From: Molanna angustata
Taxonomy: Eukaryota > Arthropoda > Insecta > Trichoptera > Molannidae
NCBI GenBank assembly: GCA_963576475.1
Contig: OY754989.1
Location: 24,566,031-24,630,030 of the forward strand
Direction: 5' to 3'
DNA length: 64,000 bases
The notes under the pieces were generated by a model that made no database searches, was not told the DNA's origin, and saw only the letters and a program-made list of their open reading frames with translations. Both the position numbers and the translations under genes were made by a program. Below, in pieces: positions 33,400-44,954 of this stretch (positions are counted from its first letter, which is position 1; the number at the start of each line of letters is the position of its first letter).

Positions 33400-33940
33400 G
33401 TCATAAAATATACTTTATTTTAATCTTTCTGCACATATGATTAGTACACTGGCGGGCTTATTGCCTAGTGGCAATTTCTTCCAACCAGGCAGAAGAAAAG
33501 TAAAAATAAAAACAAATAAGATAGCATATAAGAACAATTCATAGCAATGATAGGAAAACTATCAGGGGTTGTCAGATATTTTTTTTTTTGCTTTTTTTCT
33601 TGAATATCAGAACTTAGACTATTCCATAGTCTGGCTGAATGTACTTCAAATGAAGAGCTTAAAAATCAGAACTGTGAATAGGGATATATAGTAAAGTACG
33701 TTCAGCAGATCGAAGTGGACGCCCGTGGCTTGAAAGATAAGTGAATTTATACTGAGGAGATACTGAGGTAAATTTGGATTAAAAAGGACATTGTATAATA
33801 ATGGTACAAGATATGTATATTACGTCGTTGTCGTATCTTGGGCCAATTAAGAAGATTACGGTAATGAGAAATATGATCGAATTTTTTTAGTCCAATGATA
33901 AAACGGATGCAAATATTTTGAAGGCGTTCGAAATATACCT
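33400..33940 (-). mobile_element. CR1-like LINE, 3' part, decayed
   Basis: From the 3' tail (cactggcgggcttattgcc, ggcaatttcttccaacc) upstream it matches 40260-40870: actattccatagtctggctg, tacttcaaatgaagagct and gtacgttcagcagatcg. Same family as the plus-strand copy at 38442-39415. Coding frame broken by stops. Confidence 0.78.
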
Positions 33941-33944
33941 AATG

Positions 33945-34090
33945 TAATATGATGGAATGTAATATATTGTTATGCAATATAATATGATGTAATATAATAT
34001 AATGTTATACGATGGAATGTAATATATTGTTATGCAATATAGGTAATATTATGAAATATAATAAAATGTTATATGATAAAATATTGTAAA
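33945..34090. repeat. Degenerate aatataatg simple repeat
   Basis: Repeated taatataatgttat and gatggaatgtaatatattg words, with one duplicated 40-bp piece. Non-coding. Confidence 0.6.
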
Positions 34091-34109
34091 TTATACTATA
34101 ATATCGACC

Positions 34110-34385
34110 CCCAACGTGGTTTTTTTCTGTACCCAACTGATGTTTTCAACATAACTAAAATATCCCGGACTGCTGTGAAAATAACTAGTACGCTTCCAAT
34201 TAGTTGTGAATTAAAATTAGGAACGTTTTGACAGTTGATTCGTGACATACTTGGGGTAAGAATGTACCTAAATAGGAACGTTCCTAATTCAGCGTTATTA
34301 AATATCAATTTGGACTAAGTGGAATATGAACGCACCTTTTTTAGCCGGAACGTTCTTAAAAATTTGTAATATCGGACGTAATATA
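34110..34385. repeat. Dispersed repeat DR3
   Basis: Contains ggaacgttcctaattcagcg, ttattaaatatcaatttgga, ctaagtggaatatgaacg and gccggaacgttctt. Related stretches are at 35075-35125 (reverse), 41862-41930 and 54240-54390. Short, AT-rich, with repeated gaacgttc palindromes. Confidence 0.6.
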
Positions 34386-34689
34386 AAGACACGAAGTAAG
34401 GCATTTTAATTATATGCAAAAGTTGACCAGTCAGTGCACATGTCGTATGAATACCGCGAACGCGAATTCCAAGTATTTCCTACCTATGTACATACATATA
34501 TTATTTGCAACCGCTGAATTGCAAATTGACTTTATAAAAGTTCAACTTTTGTCATTATACCTACATATTGTTGATTGCATCTTTGTTTTTCTGTTCCCCT
34601 GATATCAATATTGAAAAAAATCTTTTTTTTATATTTCACTCTCATTTATAATGCTGAAACTACCACACATGTAATTCCAATTCATTTTA

Positions 34690-34942
34690 CTGATGGTTTA
34701 TTATTAAAAGTCTCAATCCTGCGGATTGGTTTGCAGAAGAAGTCTACATCTCGCTTTCCACTTCTCTCTATCCTCTGCAGCCCTCTTCAGCTCAACATAT
34801 GTGTCGCAGTTCATGTCCTCGCACACCTGGGCCAAATACTCCCATCGGGGGCGCCCCCTGTGGTTTGTCCCCTCAACCATTCCCTCCATTAGGTCATGTA
34901 GGAGACCCTCGTGGCGCAAGATGTGACCAATCTGATGGTTTA
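34690..34942 (-). mobile_element. RTE-like LINE, 231-bp truncated copy with 11-bp target duplication
   Basis: Target duplication ctgatggttta lies at 34690-34700 and 34932-34942. Between them the minus strand encodes RHEGLLHDLMEGMVEGTNHR, GRPRWEYLAQVCEDMNCDTY and LQTNPQD-stop. It is the same family as 28866-29320 but with the frame intact over 68 codons. It represents only the last 5-10% of a full element. Confidence 0.88.
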
Positions 34943-35230
34943 AGAGCTCTTATAAGTACAATCAGCTAGACTTCGAAATAACTAAAGAGGCCATATTGAA
35001 ACATTGCAACATCAGACATTTTGAAATCAAATTTCTCAAATATGTTTAACAATACATCCGATTCTATAACTATTTAAGAACGTTCTGGCTAAAATAGGTG
35101 CGTTCCTATTCGATTTAGTCCATGTTGATACCTAAAGAAGAAGAATATGTTGTGGAGTTCCATGGAATTTCTGCCAAGTTCCATAGAATTTACAAGAAAC
35201 GTGAATTCGAACATTCTAGAACGATAAGTA

Positions 35231-35480
35231 CCTATATAAGCGGATAGCCTAGTCTTCACACCATTTTTTTTAAACATAACCTACAAAAGTTTGGTAAAAA
35301 TACCAATTTAGTCATTTATTTTAATATTTTAGTTACTTTTTTTAATATAATAAAATGCAACTGGCTCACGCCAGTCGCAATAATTATAACTACAAACAAA
35401 CCTAACCAACCTTTTTTTACCAAACTTTTGTAGGTTAGGTTTACGAAAATGGTGCGAAGACTAGGCTATTCTATATAAGC
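35231..35480. mobile_element. MITE-like element with long terminal inverted repeats
   Basis: The left end (atagcctagtcttcacacca, ataacctacaaaagtttgg) and right end (ccaaacttttgtaggttagg, tggtgcgaagactaggctat) are reverse complements over about 65 bp, enclosing about 110 bp with actggctcacgccagtcgc. There is no transposase, and the superfamily is not assignable. Confidence 0.75.
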
Positions 35481-35802
35481 ACGCTTTTTTCATTCGGCCA
35501 CCATTGTTTCCTTAGTTTTCAGTTCGTACACGTCAATCAATATTAATCAGCCGATAATTTCAATTTCATTGTATTTAAGTTAGGTATATTATATTGTTAT
35601 GAAGTAAAAGTAGGTATTGTGAATAAAATTGTGAAGTTCAGTAAGTAATCTCTTTCATTCAGTTGACCCAAAAGATTTCTTTGTATTTGAGATGAATTAA
35701 TATGTAGAGGAAGTTGTTTGTTGAGATTCATAAAGGAATTATTGAACACGCCTAGTAAAACCTTCAAATAATCAAGATCATTTAAAAAATAGTAATACAG
35801 AT

Positions 35803-35983
35803 GGGTTGATGGCAGAGCGGTTAGCGCGCTGGGCTAGTAATCCAGTGGTCGCGAGTTCGAATCCTGCCTCGACCGATTTCGTTCACCTATAGCACAAGCA
35901 TTTATGCTTAATTTAGAGAACGTAGGAAGATGTATATGTACTTGTTTAACAAGGACATATACATTTTTAATTAAAAAAAAAAT
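35803..35983 (+). mobile_element. tRNA-derived SINE, family B, second copy
   Basis: Head gggttgatggcagagcgg, gctgggctagtaatccag, gcgagttcgaatcctgcctc; body cacctatagcacaagc, aacgtaggaagatgtatatg; tail of A-rich sequence. The anticodon arm ctggg-ctagtaa-tccag is well formed here (loop centre agt). Confidence 0.85.
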
Positions 35984-35989
35984 AAACAA

Positions 35990-36830
35990 CCCTCTAAAAT
36001 GTATACCTATAATTGCACCAATATTACTGTAACTTTCACGAAAATTGACTTTTTAAAAGTGTAGCAGCACCTTGTCAGCTGCAACATGTATAGCATGATA
36101 TCATGATTCTCGAGTACCTAATCTCGAAGATTAACGAAGATCAACGAACCACCGCCCGCTGCATGTTGATAAAAACCTACATATTCATGTGTTGATCGTT
36201 CAATGGGGTAGTCGCGTTTAATCTTAGTATATTAGTTCAGACCCACGACATCACAAATTAATTAACTTATTATTTAAACCTTTCATCACTATAAATTATG
36301 TATTATCAATTATTTAATGAACAGACATAAGCAATATCATACTTGGAGGTAGGTATATGTTTTAAATAAAATAGAATTCTTTTGAACACGCACATTTGTT
36401 ATATAACCCTTCTGATATAAAACAAATAAATTAACATATACCCCCAAAAAATTAAATAAAGCGGCGCACGCCGGGTTCAATAAAGACTTGCCGTTGTTTA
36501 TAATGTTATGATTAATTAATGCATATACAAAGTGTAGATGTACCTACCTTTAGTTGTGCTATTGAACAGCAACATCTGACAGGTGTATCTAACCTTACAT
36601 ACATACATACATACATTCATGTCACGTGTGAAAGAACACACCTGGCTTTATAATATATATTATGTAGGTACTTACAAACATATTTTATTTTATTTATGTA
36701 GTTGCATTATATTGTAAACGCTTCCTTGCACCTTTTGCAAGTGGCCAATTTATTGCCAAATGTCAATATCTTCTAATATATTATGTAACTTAAATCGAAT
36801 ATTTTATGATTGTATATATGTATGCATAAC
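35990..36830. other. AT-rich spacer with a short (catA)n run
   Basis: catacatacatacatac at 36598-36615. No coding and no dispersed repeat match. Confidence 0.4.
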
Positions 36831-36835
36831 CAAAA

Positions 36836-37480
36836 ATAGCCTTGGTAGCAAAAGAACACCATGACTTGGAGGATATGTACTCCACCATCAAGAATCAGGC
36901 TGTCACAATGGGACTTGAAATCAACACCCAGAAGACAAAGTACCTCTACCTATCCAAATTAAATTACTTAAGGAAGCCACCCTATAATGATTTAATGTTG
37001 TAAAAAATATATTTTTAATATATATTTTTAGGGGAATTTATGGTAAATATCAAAATTGTATGACGCCCATTCACTAGAGAAATTTTGAAAATTCTTATGG
37101 TATTTTTTAAATTTAGGTTTATATAAGTGAAATTTGATCTATGGAGTAGAGACCAGAGCAGACACAACGAGAACATAATCTCTTCTGAGAACATCAGAGA
37201 TGAGGACATTGAGATGTATAACCGGAAACACCGAATTCTAAATACTAAAATAAGAAAAAAAGTGTAGTACGGAAGACATCGTCAGATGGGGAAGACAGCG
37301 GAGGCGATATTGGAGCTCACATGTTAACAGAATGGAAATAGACTCCCACGTATCGCTCTCCAGGAGAACCAACCCAGCTGGAAGAAGACCACCAGGAAGA
37401 CCTCCAAAGAGATGGCGAGACAGCTGGCAGTCCACATCGCAGGAGACAGAATAGTGGTAGAAACAGATCTTCGGAAGAAG
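36836..37480 (+). mobile_element. RTE-like LINE remnants in two pieces
   Basis: Piece one (36845-36990) encodes AVTMGLEINTQKTKYLYLSK, the block following the catalytic box, and matches 46238-46320. Piece two (about 37180-37470) encodes RRRYWSSHVNRMEIDSHVSL, RRTNPAGRRPPGRPPKRWRD and SWQSTSQE, the C-terminal GRPPKRW motif. About 180 bp between them is unrelated, and stops are frequent. It is probably one decayed copy with an internal deletion or insertion. Confidence 0.68.
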
Positions 37481-37599
37481 TAATTTGAAACGTAATAAAT
37501 AAAATGTGCTAAACAAAGTTAACACTGAAGACATCTCGTTGTGACGTTGATAGTAAAGCGTTGGCAACAATTCGTTTAATTATTACATCAAAAATTAAT

Positions 37600-37868
37600 A
37601 GTGTTGACGTGATGGACGACCCTCCATAGGTCACGTTCCTTAGTCGTGATGTGTGCTTTCTAATATTTATCCGAAGCCTTGACATTCTATATCATAATGT
37701 CTTATATTTATAGGCGCCATGTCGGAATGTTGGCCGCATGGAATATTTTTATGACCAATTTTTAATATCTCAATAGAGACGAAGTCGAAGTTTCAGCATT
37801 CCCATCCGTCTTCTTCCCATTCGATTGAACCCCATTACTCTCTTTGCTGGCTCACCGTCTGCGTCCCT
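37600..37868. other. Spacer with a short FB1 word
   Basis: tctcaatagagacgaagtcg at 37769-37788 belongs to FB1. Nothing else recognised. Confidence 0.4.
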
Positions 37869-37869
37869 C

Positions 37870-38206
37870 ATGTTGCTATTAACACGTCTGATTGACGACC
37901 CATCATCGACTGATGCACTGCAATCACTAGACCACAGACGCAAGGTCGGTATTATAAGTTTATTCTAAAGATACTACCACGGGAGATTCTCAAAAAAACT
38001 TGCATCCCTGGTACCTCTGCACAATAATAGAGTCATTCGTTTTACTCAATCTCAACACCGGTTCATAGTAAACCTTCAATTTACATGAACCAGTCGCTTC
38101 TCCAACTCTTTAATTAACTCTCCATAATGAATTGGGCTTCTTTGAAAGAGCATAATGGACCCAAATCCTAATAGCTGGAGTCCCCTACGTAGTCATGCTA
38201 AAAAAT
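37870..38206 (+). mobile_element. Jockey/CR1-like LINE, decayed copy
   Basis: It matches 29730-30170 through cgtctgattgacgacccatc, ctagaccacagacgcaaggt, gatactaccacggga, aatcctaatagctgg and cccctacgtag, with internal deletions and several stops. Confidence 0.75.
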
Positions 38207-38369
38207 GATCAAGCGGTAATTTCCATCTCGGTAGCTATTGAAAAAAATAATTCTTGGATGCATATTAACTCCCTAAAACTGACAAATCTAAAGTAATAGT
38301 GATCATACTGAAGACTGACGGATGCCGCCTCCTCTCCTCTGTTTAAGAAATTAATTATGGTCAACAAAT

Positions 38370-38441
38370 TTGTAATGAATATATTTTTTAATTGCATATA
38401 CGCAAACATTGGATTTTTTTCCCTGTCGGGAGTCAAATGTG
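38370..38441 (+). mobile_element. FB1 fragment joined to a LINE
   Basis: Contains ttaattgcatatacgcaaac, attggatttttttccctg and tcgggagtcaaa. It supplies the first codons of the open frame that continues into the LINE at 38442. Confidence 0.75.
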
Positions 38442-39415
38442 CAAAATTAGCAAACGGTACATTTTCTCTCCCCTCACTGAATGGCACAGATATACCTCTA
38501 TCTGAAACTGTGAAAAATCTAGGAATTTTGTTTAACCAGCATCTATCTTGGACTGAACAAGTCAATGAGGTTAGCCGCAAAGTTTTTCGTAGTATCCACT
38601 CTCTGAAAAGACTTCAAAAATTCCTTCCAACCAATATTGAAATAAAACTTGCGCAAACTCTCCTTCTACCTATTCTTGACTATGCAGACATTTGCTATTT
38701 AGATCTCAATCAAGAACATCTTAACAAACTAGATCGTCTACAAAATGTCTGCATACGTTTCATATTTAACCTCCGTAAGTACGATCATATATCGCATCTT
38801 CGCAAACAACTTAAATGGCTTCCCATCCATCTGCGCCGAGATCAGCACACCCTCTGCCTCCTGTTTAATGTATTAAACAATCCGAATGCCCCCGCATATC
38901 TGAAAGAAAGATTTCAACCGTTGGCCTCTCATGGACTCCCACTTCGGTCTAGAGAAGAAAGAACCCTTGCCATCCCACCTCACGTTACAGAATACTATTC
39001 ATCTTCCTTCACTATTCATGCTACCCGGCTGTGGAACAATTTAGCATTTGATATTAGAACTGCCACATCACTTCCAATTTTCAAATCTCGTCTTAAATGC
39101 TCGCTCTTCCTCTCAATTCCATAACGAACACATATCCCAATTTCATTTTCCATTCTTTTTGATCGCTCCTCATCCTCTCCCTTCCTTTTCTGATTTTCCT
39201 CTCCTTTCTAAATTTGTGTAATTTCTCACTTTTGATTTGTTGTCTTATACTGGTTGTGTTATTGTGTTATTATGTACATATATGCCGAAACTATGTTTTG
39301 TACTATTGATCTCAGATGGTTGACTGGAAGAAATTGCCTCTAGGCAATAAGTTCGCCATTTGTACTATGTAATTTTATGTATGTACAAAAAAGTGTTATA
39401 TAAATAAATAAATGT
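38442..39415 (+). mobile_element. CR1-like LINE, reverse-transcriptase C-terminal region, frame intact
   Basis: About 225 codons are open, ending at the stop at 39122-39124. Ordered blocks: SETVKNLGILFNQHLSW, EIKLAQTLLLPILDYADICY, LDRLQNVCIRFIFNLRKYDH, LKWLPIHLRRDQHTLCLLFN, RFQPLASHGLPLRSREERTL and IHATRLWNNLAFDI. These follow the palm domain in CR1/jockey-group elements; the catalytic box itself is lost by 5' truncation. The 3' UTR has gactggaagaaattgcctc, taggcaataagttcgcca and an aaataaataaat tail. Minus-strand relatives are at 33.4, 40.3 and 41.2 kb. The initiating Met lies in upstream FB1 sequence, so the open frame is chimeric and not a gene. Confidence 0.85.
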
Positions 39416-39419
39416 TGAT

Positions 39420-40235
39420 ATATATTTGTAATGCTTGTATCAAATCACTATCCGCTTTTCGTCCATTATTAGTGTATCGAACTCTTGGGCGTTGCAAGGA
39501 CAAGCCTTTTTAGAGACCACACTGTCTATACTATAGTACTTTACCACAATACATAGTTGGGTAGATACCTACTGAATATCGATATAGCAACTAGTATCAT
39601 GAGCGACTATTATCTGTTTGATATTGATGTGATGTTCCTATCTGGCTAGTGCGGTGTGGAACTGAGCGACTCGATCATCAACTATGAGGAGGACTTCAGA
39701 GAGACAAGACATAACATATTTGCATTCCGAAAACCGGTTTTTCGGTTGGACTATATCGTGGAGGTACAACACGTGGATTGTGCGCTGTTTTTTAACACCC
39801 TATTCTTTGACTTCACTTGTCAATCTGTCTGTACTGGAATTTCGCAATCGATTTTTAACTAACATCCCGACCAGTTATATACCTAGTTGTCGCCAAATAA
39901 ATTGAACTTTTATTCGAGAAAGCGGGCGATTTGCACGTAAACCAACGAAGCAAAAAGGCACAAATTTGCGCTCTGCGCAACCGGTAGCTCGTTCAAGATG
40001 TTTGGCGAAAATTATAGCTTTCAAACTTTCGGAATTTGTGTATTCCCGACGAAATGCGTGTTTTTTCCAGGGCTACGTTCACAATGAACGCCGAGTGCAC
40101 TTAGTGACGCTCTAAAACGATCATAATGACCGGAAACAGACGCTCATAAGACACTCTGTGGCATTCAGATTGAACGTCGAGTGTGAAAACGTCGGGTGAA
40201 AAACGCTCTGACTACCTACTTATTTATTTTATTTA
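39420..40235. other. Spacer with a SINE-body fragment
   Basis: 39800-39880 (ttcacttgtcaatctgtctg, gtactggaatttcgcaatcg, catcccgaccagtta) matches 31925-31985. The rest, including 39900-40200 with cgaccgaaa-poor, less AT-rich sequence, was not recognised. 68- and 73-codon frames at 39656-39905 overlap this repeat. Confidence 0.4.
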
Positions 40236-40244
40236 TTTATTTAT

Positions 40245-41045
40245 TTATACATCTTCTTGTACATAATATAAACAAATATAATTGTACACTGGCGGGCTTA
40301 TTGCCATTAGGCAATTTCTTCCAACCAACCAGATTACTAAGTATGACAACATTGTGTATGTACAACAGCAAATAAAAAAGAGTAAATGAAATCAAATAAA
40401 ATACGTATAACACTTAAATACTATTAAAAAAAATATATATATAATTCATAGCAATAAAAAGGATATGGTAAGGACAGGAGAGGAAAACGGGATCAGGTGT
40501 TCAAGGATAAATATTCCTTCTTTAGTTTTTTCTTGAAAATACTAAGTGAAGTAGACGACGTAATATCCGGACTAAGGCTATTCCATAATCTTGCTGATTG
40601 TACTTCGAACGAAGAGATGAGAAATTCTGTATTATGGATAGGTATGGATAGTGTTGTACGTTCAGCAGATCGGAGTGGAAGTCCATGATTGGATAAATAA
40701 GTGAATTTGCTTTTTAGGTACTGTGGTAGGTTTGGGTTCGAGAGAATATTGTACAATAGTGACAAAATGTGTATATTGCGCCGCTGGCGTATCCTGGGCC
40801 AACAAAGAAGATTGCGGTAAGGTGATATGCGATCAAATTTTTTCAACCCAAAGATGAATCTGATACATATATTCTAAAGACGTTCAAGTTTATTGAGATG
40901 CACTTCATTTGCATCCAAATAGCATACATCGGCATAATCAAGCAATGGAAGAAGAAGTGATTGAGCAAGAGTTATTTTACAACGGAATGGAAGGAAATTT
41001 TTAAGTTTATTAAGTGAATGTAGGGCAAAGAAATTTATTCATCTT
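40245..41045 (-). mobile_element. CR1-like LINE, 5'-truncated
   Basis: On the minus strand, 41035 down to 40860 reads FFALHSLNKLKNFLPF, LLLPLLDYADVCYLD and NEVHLNKLERL, then a stop. A second frame at 40846-40493 reads RQRRNIHILSLLYNILSNPN, TYLSNHGLPLRSAERTTLSI and VQSARLWNSLSPDI. The 3' UTR at 40245-40490 has gggcttattgccattaggca. Same family as 38442-39415; one frameshift separates the two frames. Confidence 0.82.
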
Positions 41046-41220
41046 TTTTTTTTTTATTTATTTAAATCCACAATAACCATACATAAAAAATTACAACAAT
41101 ACGTCAGTGAAACATAGAACAAAAAAAAAAATTTTTAAAAATTGACAATTTAGTATAACATGTTGGCACTGACAAAATGAATACAATCTATCAGTACCAA
41201 CATCCAGTGGATAAGAACTA
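41046..41220 (-). mobile_element. LINE 3' tail fragment
   Basis: tttttttttatttatttaaa followed by tccacaataacc on the plus strand equals a minus-strand poly(A)-type tail. The body is short and not otherwise recognised. Confidence 0.4.
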
Positions 41221-41224
41221 TTCC

Positions 41225-41865
41225 ACTAAGCATATCTTCCTGTACATAATATAAACAAATATATTGTTCACTGGCGGGCTTATTGCCATTAAGCAATTCC
41301 TTCCAACCAACCGGATTACAAAGTATGACCAAATTGTATACATACAATAACAAAAGAATAAAGGCACAGCAAAAAAAAAAACAAATTAAATATATAAAAC
41401 ACTAAGATACAATTAAAACAAAAAAAATACTTCATAGCAAAAAAAAAGAAATGATAGGGTAAGGACAAGGACAGGAAATCGGGATCAGGTGTTCAGGGAT
41501 AAATATTCCTTTTTTAATTTTATTTCTTAAAAAATTTAATAAACATTAAGAATAAAAATAAAACTTATACTTGAAAATGTGCTTAGCACGAAACCGGTTG
41601 TAAGTTGTAGTCTAAATATAACAGTGGAATTAAGTTATAAACGTTTTTTTTTATTTTTAATGTTTATAAATTTTTTTATGAAATTTTAATGGAATATTAT
41701 GAAGAACTTTCCATCAAAAAATTAAATCTAATTCCTTTTTTAGTCTTTCTTGAAAATACAAAGTGTTTTAGACGACACAATATCCGGACATATTATAGAC
41801 AATTCCATATTCTTCCTGATTGTACTTCGAACGAAGAGCTGAGAACTTTTGTATTACAATACCCC
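41225..41865 (-). mobile_element. CR1-like LINE 3' part, split by a MITE
   Basis: 41225-41515 carries the same 3' UTR as 40245-40510 (gggcttattgccattaagca, gggatcaggtgttcagggat). After an insertion at about 41518-41735 the match resumes (agtctttcttgaaaata, gacgacacaatatccggac, gtacttcgaacgaagagct). Coding frame lost. Confidence 0.75.
41518..41735. mobile_element. Short MITE-like insertion in the LINE
   Basis: aaatttaataaacattaa near the left and ttaatgtttataaattt near the right are inverted repeats. They enclose gcttagcacgaaaccggttg. The flanking LINE sequence is contiguous when this block is removed, and cctttttta appears on both sides, which may be the target duplication. Confidence 0.65.
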
Positions 41866-42135
41866 GTATTCAGTAACTATTAGAACTAAATTAGGAACGT
41901 TCGATTAGGCGATTAGATATGACAATTTTTGACGTATCCGTTGAAATCTCGGCGATGAATCCCGTTTAGTCCTTGGTCACGCCTATAATGTGGCCATCCG
42001 GTCTGACAACGTTATGAGGTAGGGTACCAGTTTATAAAATCTTTAATATGACTTATTAATAATTAACATCTATCTTTAGTTATGTATGTATACCTACACG
42101 GAGATGACCCTATTTTGCAAACTCATTAATTTTAC
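41866..42135. repeat. DR3 fragment and spacer
   Basis: 41862-41930 has ccccgtattcagtaactatt, agaactaaattaggaacgtt as in 54240-54290. The remainder to 42135 was not recognised. Confidence 0.5.
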
Positions 42136-42139
42136 TCCT

Positions 42140-42490
42140 ATGTATGGCGTGTGTATTCTACTTTATCGATTATAGACTAAAGTACTCATTCGATATTTTT
42201 CAAAATTGTATATCCAGTACTCGCTTAGACCCCATTAGATTTTGAAGGATATCTGATCAGTGCTTCTCAATTTTTTAACTGTCAAATATTTCAAAGTGAT
42301 TCCAATTCTGGAAGCATAAAATTTGATATTTTTACTATGTAAAATTTCAAAATGATCATTGAAAAATAATTTAACAAAATCATTTCGTGAAAATGCTGAA
42401 AATTTTCCATACAAAATTTAGATTACTATATGGAGTGACTTGGCAGTGAGGAGTACAGCGTTGATCACAACCCACTAGTTTATTTATAAT
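42140..42490. repeat. Dispersed repeat DR1, copy at 42 kb
   Basis: It matches 13215-13625: ctttatcgattatagactaa, cttagaccccattagatttt, tgtcaaatatttcaaagtg, atcacaacccact. The first third of DR1 is missing. Confidence 0.75.
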
Positions 42491-42645
42491 GTTTTCGAAT
42501 ATTTCGAATATTTTCGAATATTTCGAATATTTTCGAATATTTCGAATATTTTCGAATATTTTCGAATATTTCGAATATTTTGAATATTTTTAATATGTAC
42601 GAAAACTTTGTTACAAAATATTTCGAATATGTACATATTTCGAAT
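42487..42645. repeat. Tandem ttcgaatat simple repeat
   Basis: At least ten copies of ttcgaatat with tttt/ttt spacing, decaying to ttcgaatatgtac at the right. Each unit is self-complementary around ttcgaa. Confidence 0.9.
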
Positions 42646-42659
42646 ACTCAAGATCGTGT

Positions 42660-43260
42660 ATTAGGTACTCTGCTCTTCACAAATAATTAGAAAACAAAAT
42701 GTATTTTTACCATTCTATCTTCATCTTAATGTTCTATTGTGATAATATGCATGTACAATAATAATATAAACATGTTTTCCGTTATATCTTCTTCATACGA
42801 CAACACAGCTTCCCATAGATTAAAAACAATTGGTCATTTTTCTATGTCAAGGGCTCATTTTATTTTTACCCACGAGGTGGTTATCTATGGTCTTCCTACC
42901 ATTGTTCTCTATATACCTATAGGGTAAGTAACGTATCTTAAAATATACTCTATTGTTTATAGTATTAAGTATCTGTCAAATGTGTTTCTGTAGGTTCGAA
43001 ATTTAGAGCAATAATAATTATAAATTTAATTCACTTGAGAATTTAAAAATATCAATTCGCTTGAGTATTAATTAAATTTAATTTCAATGTACTTTATCAA
43101 ATATTTACAACTTAAGTGTCATTTGCACATTCATTGTACTCAATATATATTTCACAGAGTGTTTATATATGTATCTACCTATTATATAAAAAAAAATATG
43201 AACAAAAGTGTTAGACATGAATAAATAAATAAAATAGTTATATATTTACAATAAACGAAA
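42660..43260. other. AT-rich spacer
   Basis: No coding and no match to window repeats. Confidence 0.35.
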
Positions 43261-43269
43261 TTTTACCAT

Positions 43270-43990
43270 TTTATTTACACCCGACTATTGACAGAACGCA
43301 GTTTTAGTTTCATTTGAGTCATGGGAATAACATTCTTATGCCACTTGATAGAAGCCAGTTTTAGTTTCATTTGAGTCTTGATTACACCATTCTTATGCCC
43401 CTTAACTATTGACAGAACGCAGTTTTAGTTTCATTCTAGTCTTTTGAACACCATTCTTATGCCGTTTAACTATTTACAGAACGCAGTTTTAGTTTCATTT
43501 TAGTCTTATGAACATCATTCTTATGCCATTTAACTATTGATTGCAGTTTTAGTTTCATTTGAGTCATGAGAATAACATTCTTATGCCACTTGATAGAACC
43601 CAGTTTTATTTTCATTTGAATCTTGAGTACCTACACCATTCTTGTGCCACTTGACAGAATGCAGTTTTAGTTTCATTTTAGTCTTATGAACATCATTCTT
43701 TTGCCTCTTAACTATTGATAGAACGCAGTTTTAGTTTCATTTAAATCTTGAGAACACCATTATTATGCCTCTTAACTATTAATAGAACGCAGTTTTAGTT
43801 TCATTTGAATCTTGAGAACACCATTCTTATGCCTCTTAACTATTGATAGAACGCAGTTTAAGTTTCATTTGAATCTTGAGAACACCATTCTTATGCCTCT
43901 TAACTATTGATAGAACGCAGTTTTAGTTTCATTTGAGTCTTGAGAACAAACCAATTTAATTTCACTCGACTTTTCATAGAGCGCATTTTT
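43270..43990. repeat. 64-bp minisatellite, about 11 units
   Basis: The word cagttttagtttcatttgag recurs with steps of 57, 64, 64, 60, 57, 61, 64, 64, 64 and 64 bp starting near 43299. Each unit also has accattcttatgcc and aactattgatagaacg. Right-hand units are the most uniform. Non-coding. Confidence 0.92.
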
Positions 43991-43999
43991 TAAAATGTG

Positions 44000-44350
44000 G
44001 TTTTACTGACAATTTAACTATCTATATAATATACCAACTCATGATGATGTATTCAGCAGACGAACCATTCATTATTAACAAGTTGGCACACCTGAGGATC
44101 TTTTGTATGATACTGTTTAAAATTGTATTTCGCAAGAGGTATTGAGTACATATATAATAGGTATTATAATATATCATCTTCCATTCAACAGAACGGCATT
44201 TAATGTATTTAACTGAACCTTTTTATCGTTTGCTATACTTGCAACACGCCCAAGCCGTCTGGCCCGGCAGAGATGGGACGGTTTTTCATGCGACGTTAGT
44301 GTATTTTAAATTCATTAATAATTTTTTATCGAAATTAATTTGGAATTAGA
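44000..44350. other. Spacer
   Basis: A short less AT-rich stretch (aacacgcccaagccgtctgg) lies at 44242. Nothing recognised. Confidence 0.35.
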
Positions 44351-44355
44351 TAGAA

Positions 44356-44768
44356 CAAGTTTCGTGTAACACATGAGATCCAACTTTCGATGGCGATAGT
44401 ACCTATTATGCATTAGTTGATGAATACGTAACAAACAATATACCCTTAAAACCGAATAATTGAATATTTAAAGATATTATATTTTCTATACGAAACAACG
44501 AAACATGTATGTATGTCAGGAAAGGATAGTGTGGAGTTGAGTCCTTTTTTCCTACCCCGATTATGTACACAGCTTAATGAAATGTTTTTCTTAAAGAAAA
44601 ATAAAGTTCTTGGAAAAATAAAATAATACATCAAATGTTAAAAACCCCTGACTGACATGAAAAGTCGGAATTCTGAGTATAAAAGATTTGTTAGCCTAAA
44701 ATTTTGTATAATATCTGAAATTTTGGGTTTAGTGCATCAAGCGGGTCAAAAATTATAAGGGACGGACG
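44356..44768 (-). mobile_element. Helitron-like element, diverged and truncated
   Basis: gtgtaacacatgagatccaa and cgatggcgatagtac match the 3' end of the 32.3-kb copy, followed by gtatgtcaggaaaggatag and gcgggtcaaaaattataagg. The terminal CTAG is mutated. The 5' third is missing. Confidence 0.65.
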
Positions 44769-44784
44769 GAAACATACACCTTAC

Positions 44785-44945
44785 ATTCATACACACCATC
44801 ACGCCGTATTCCTCCCTAGGGTAGGCAGAGAGAACTGAATGCCTCACTCCTCCATCTTGACATACATGTTTTGCCTCATTTACATCCATCCATCGCGTCA
44901 TACATGCTCTCCTATTATTCTAACTTCGTATATTATCTAATTTTC
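44785..44945. repeat. Dispersed repeat DR4, third copy
   Basis: Contains accatcacgccgtattcctc, gggtaggcagagagaactga, atttacatccatccatcg and catacatgctctcctatt. Confidence 0.65.
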
Positions 44946-44954
44946 AAAATTTGT

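Noticed and set aside
38357..39124. 255-codon host gene
   Set aside because: The first codons lie in an FB1 remnant and the rest is a LINE reverse-transcriptase C-terminus.
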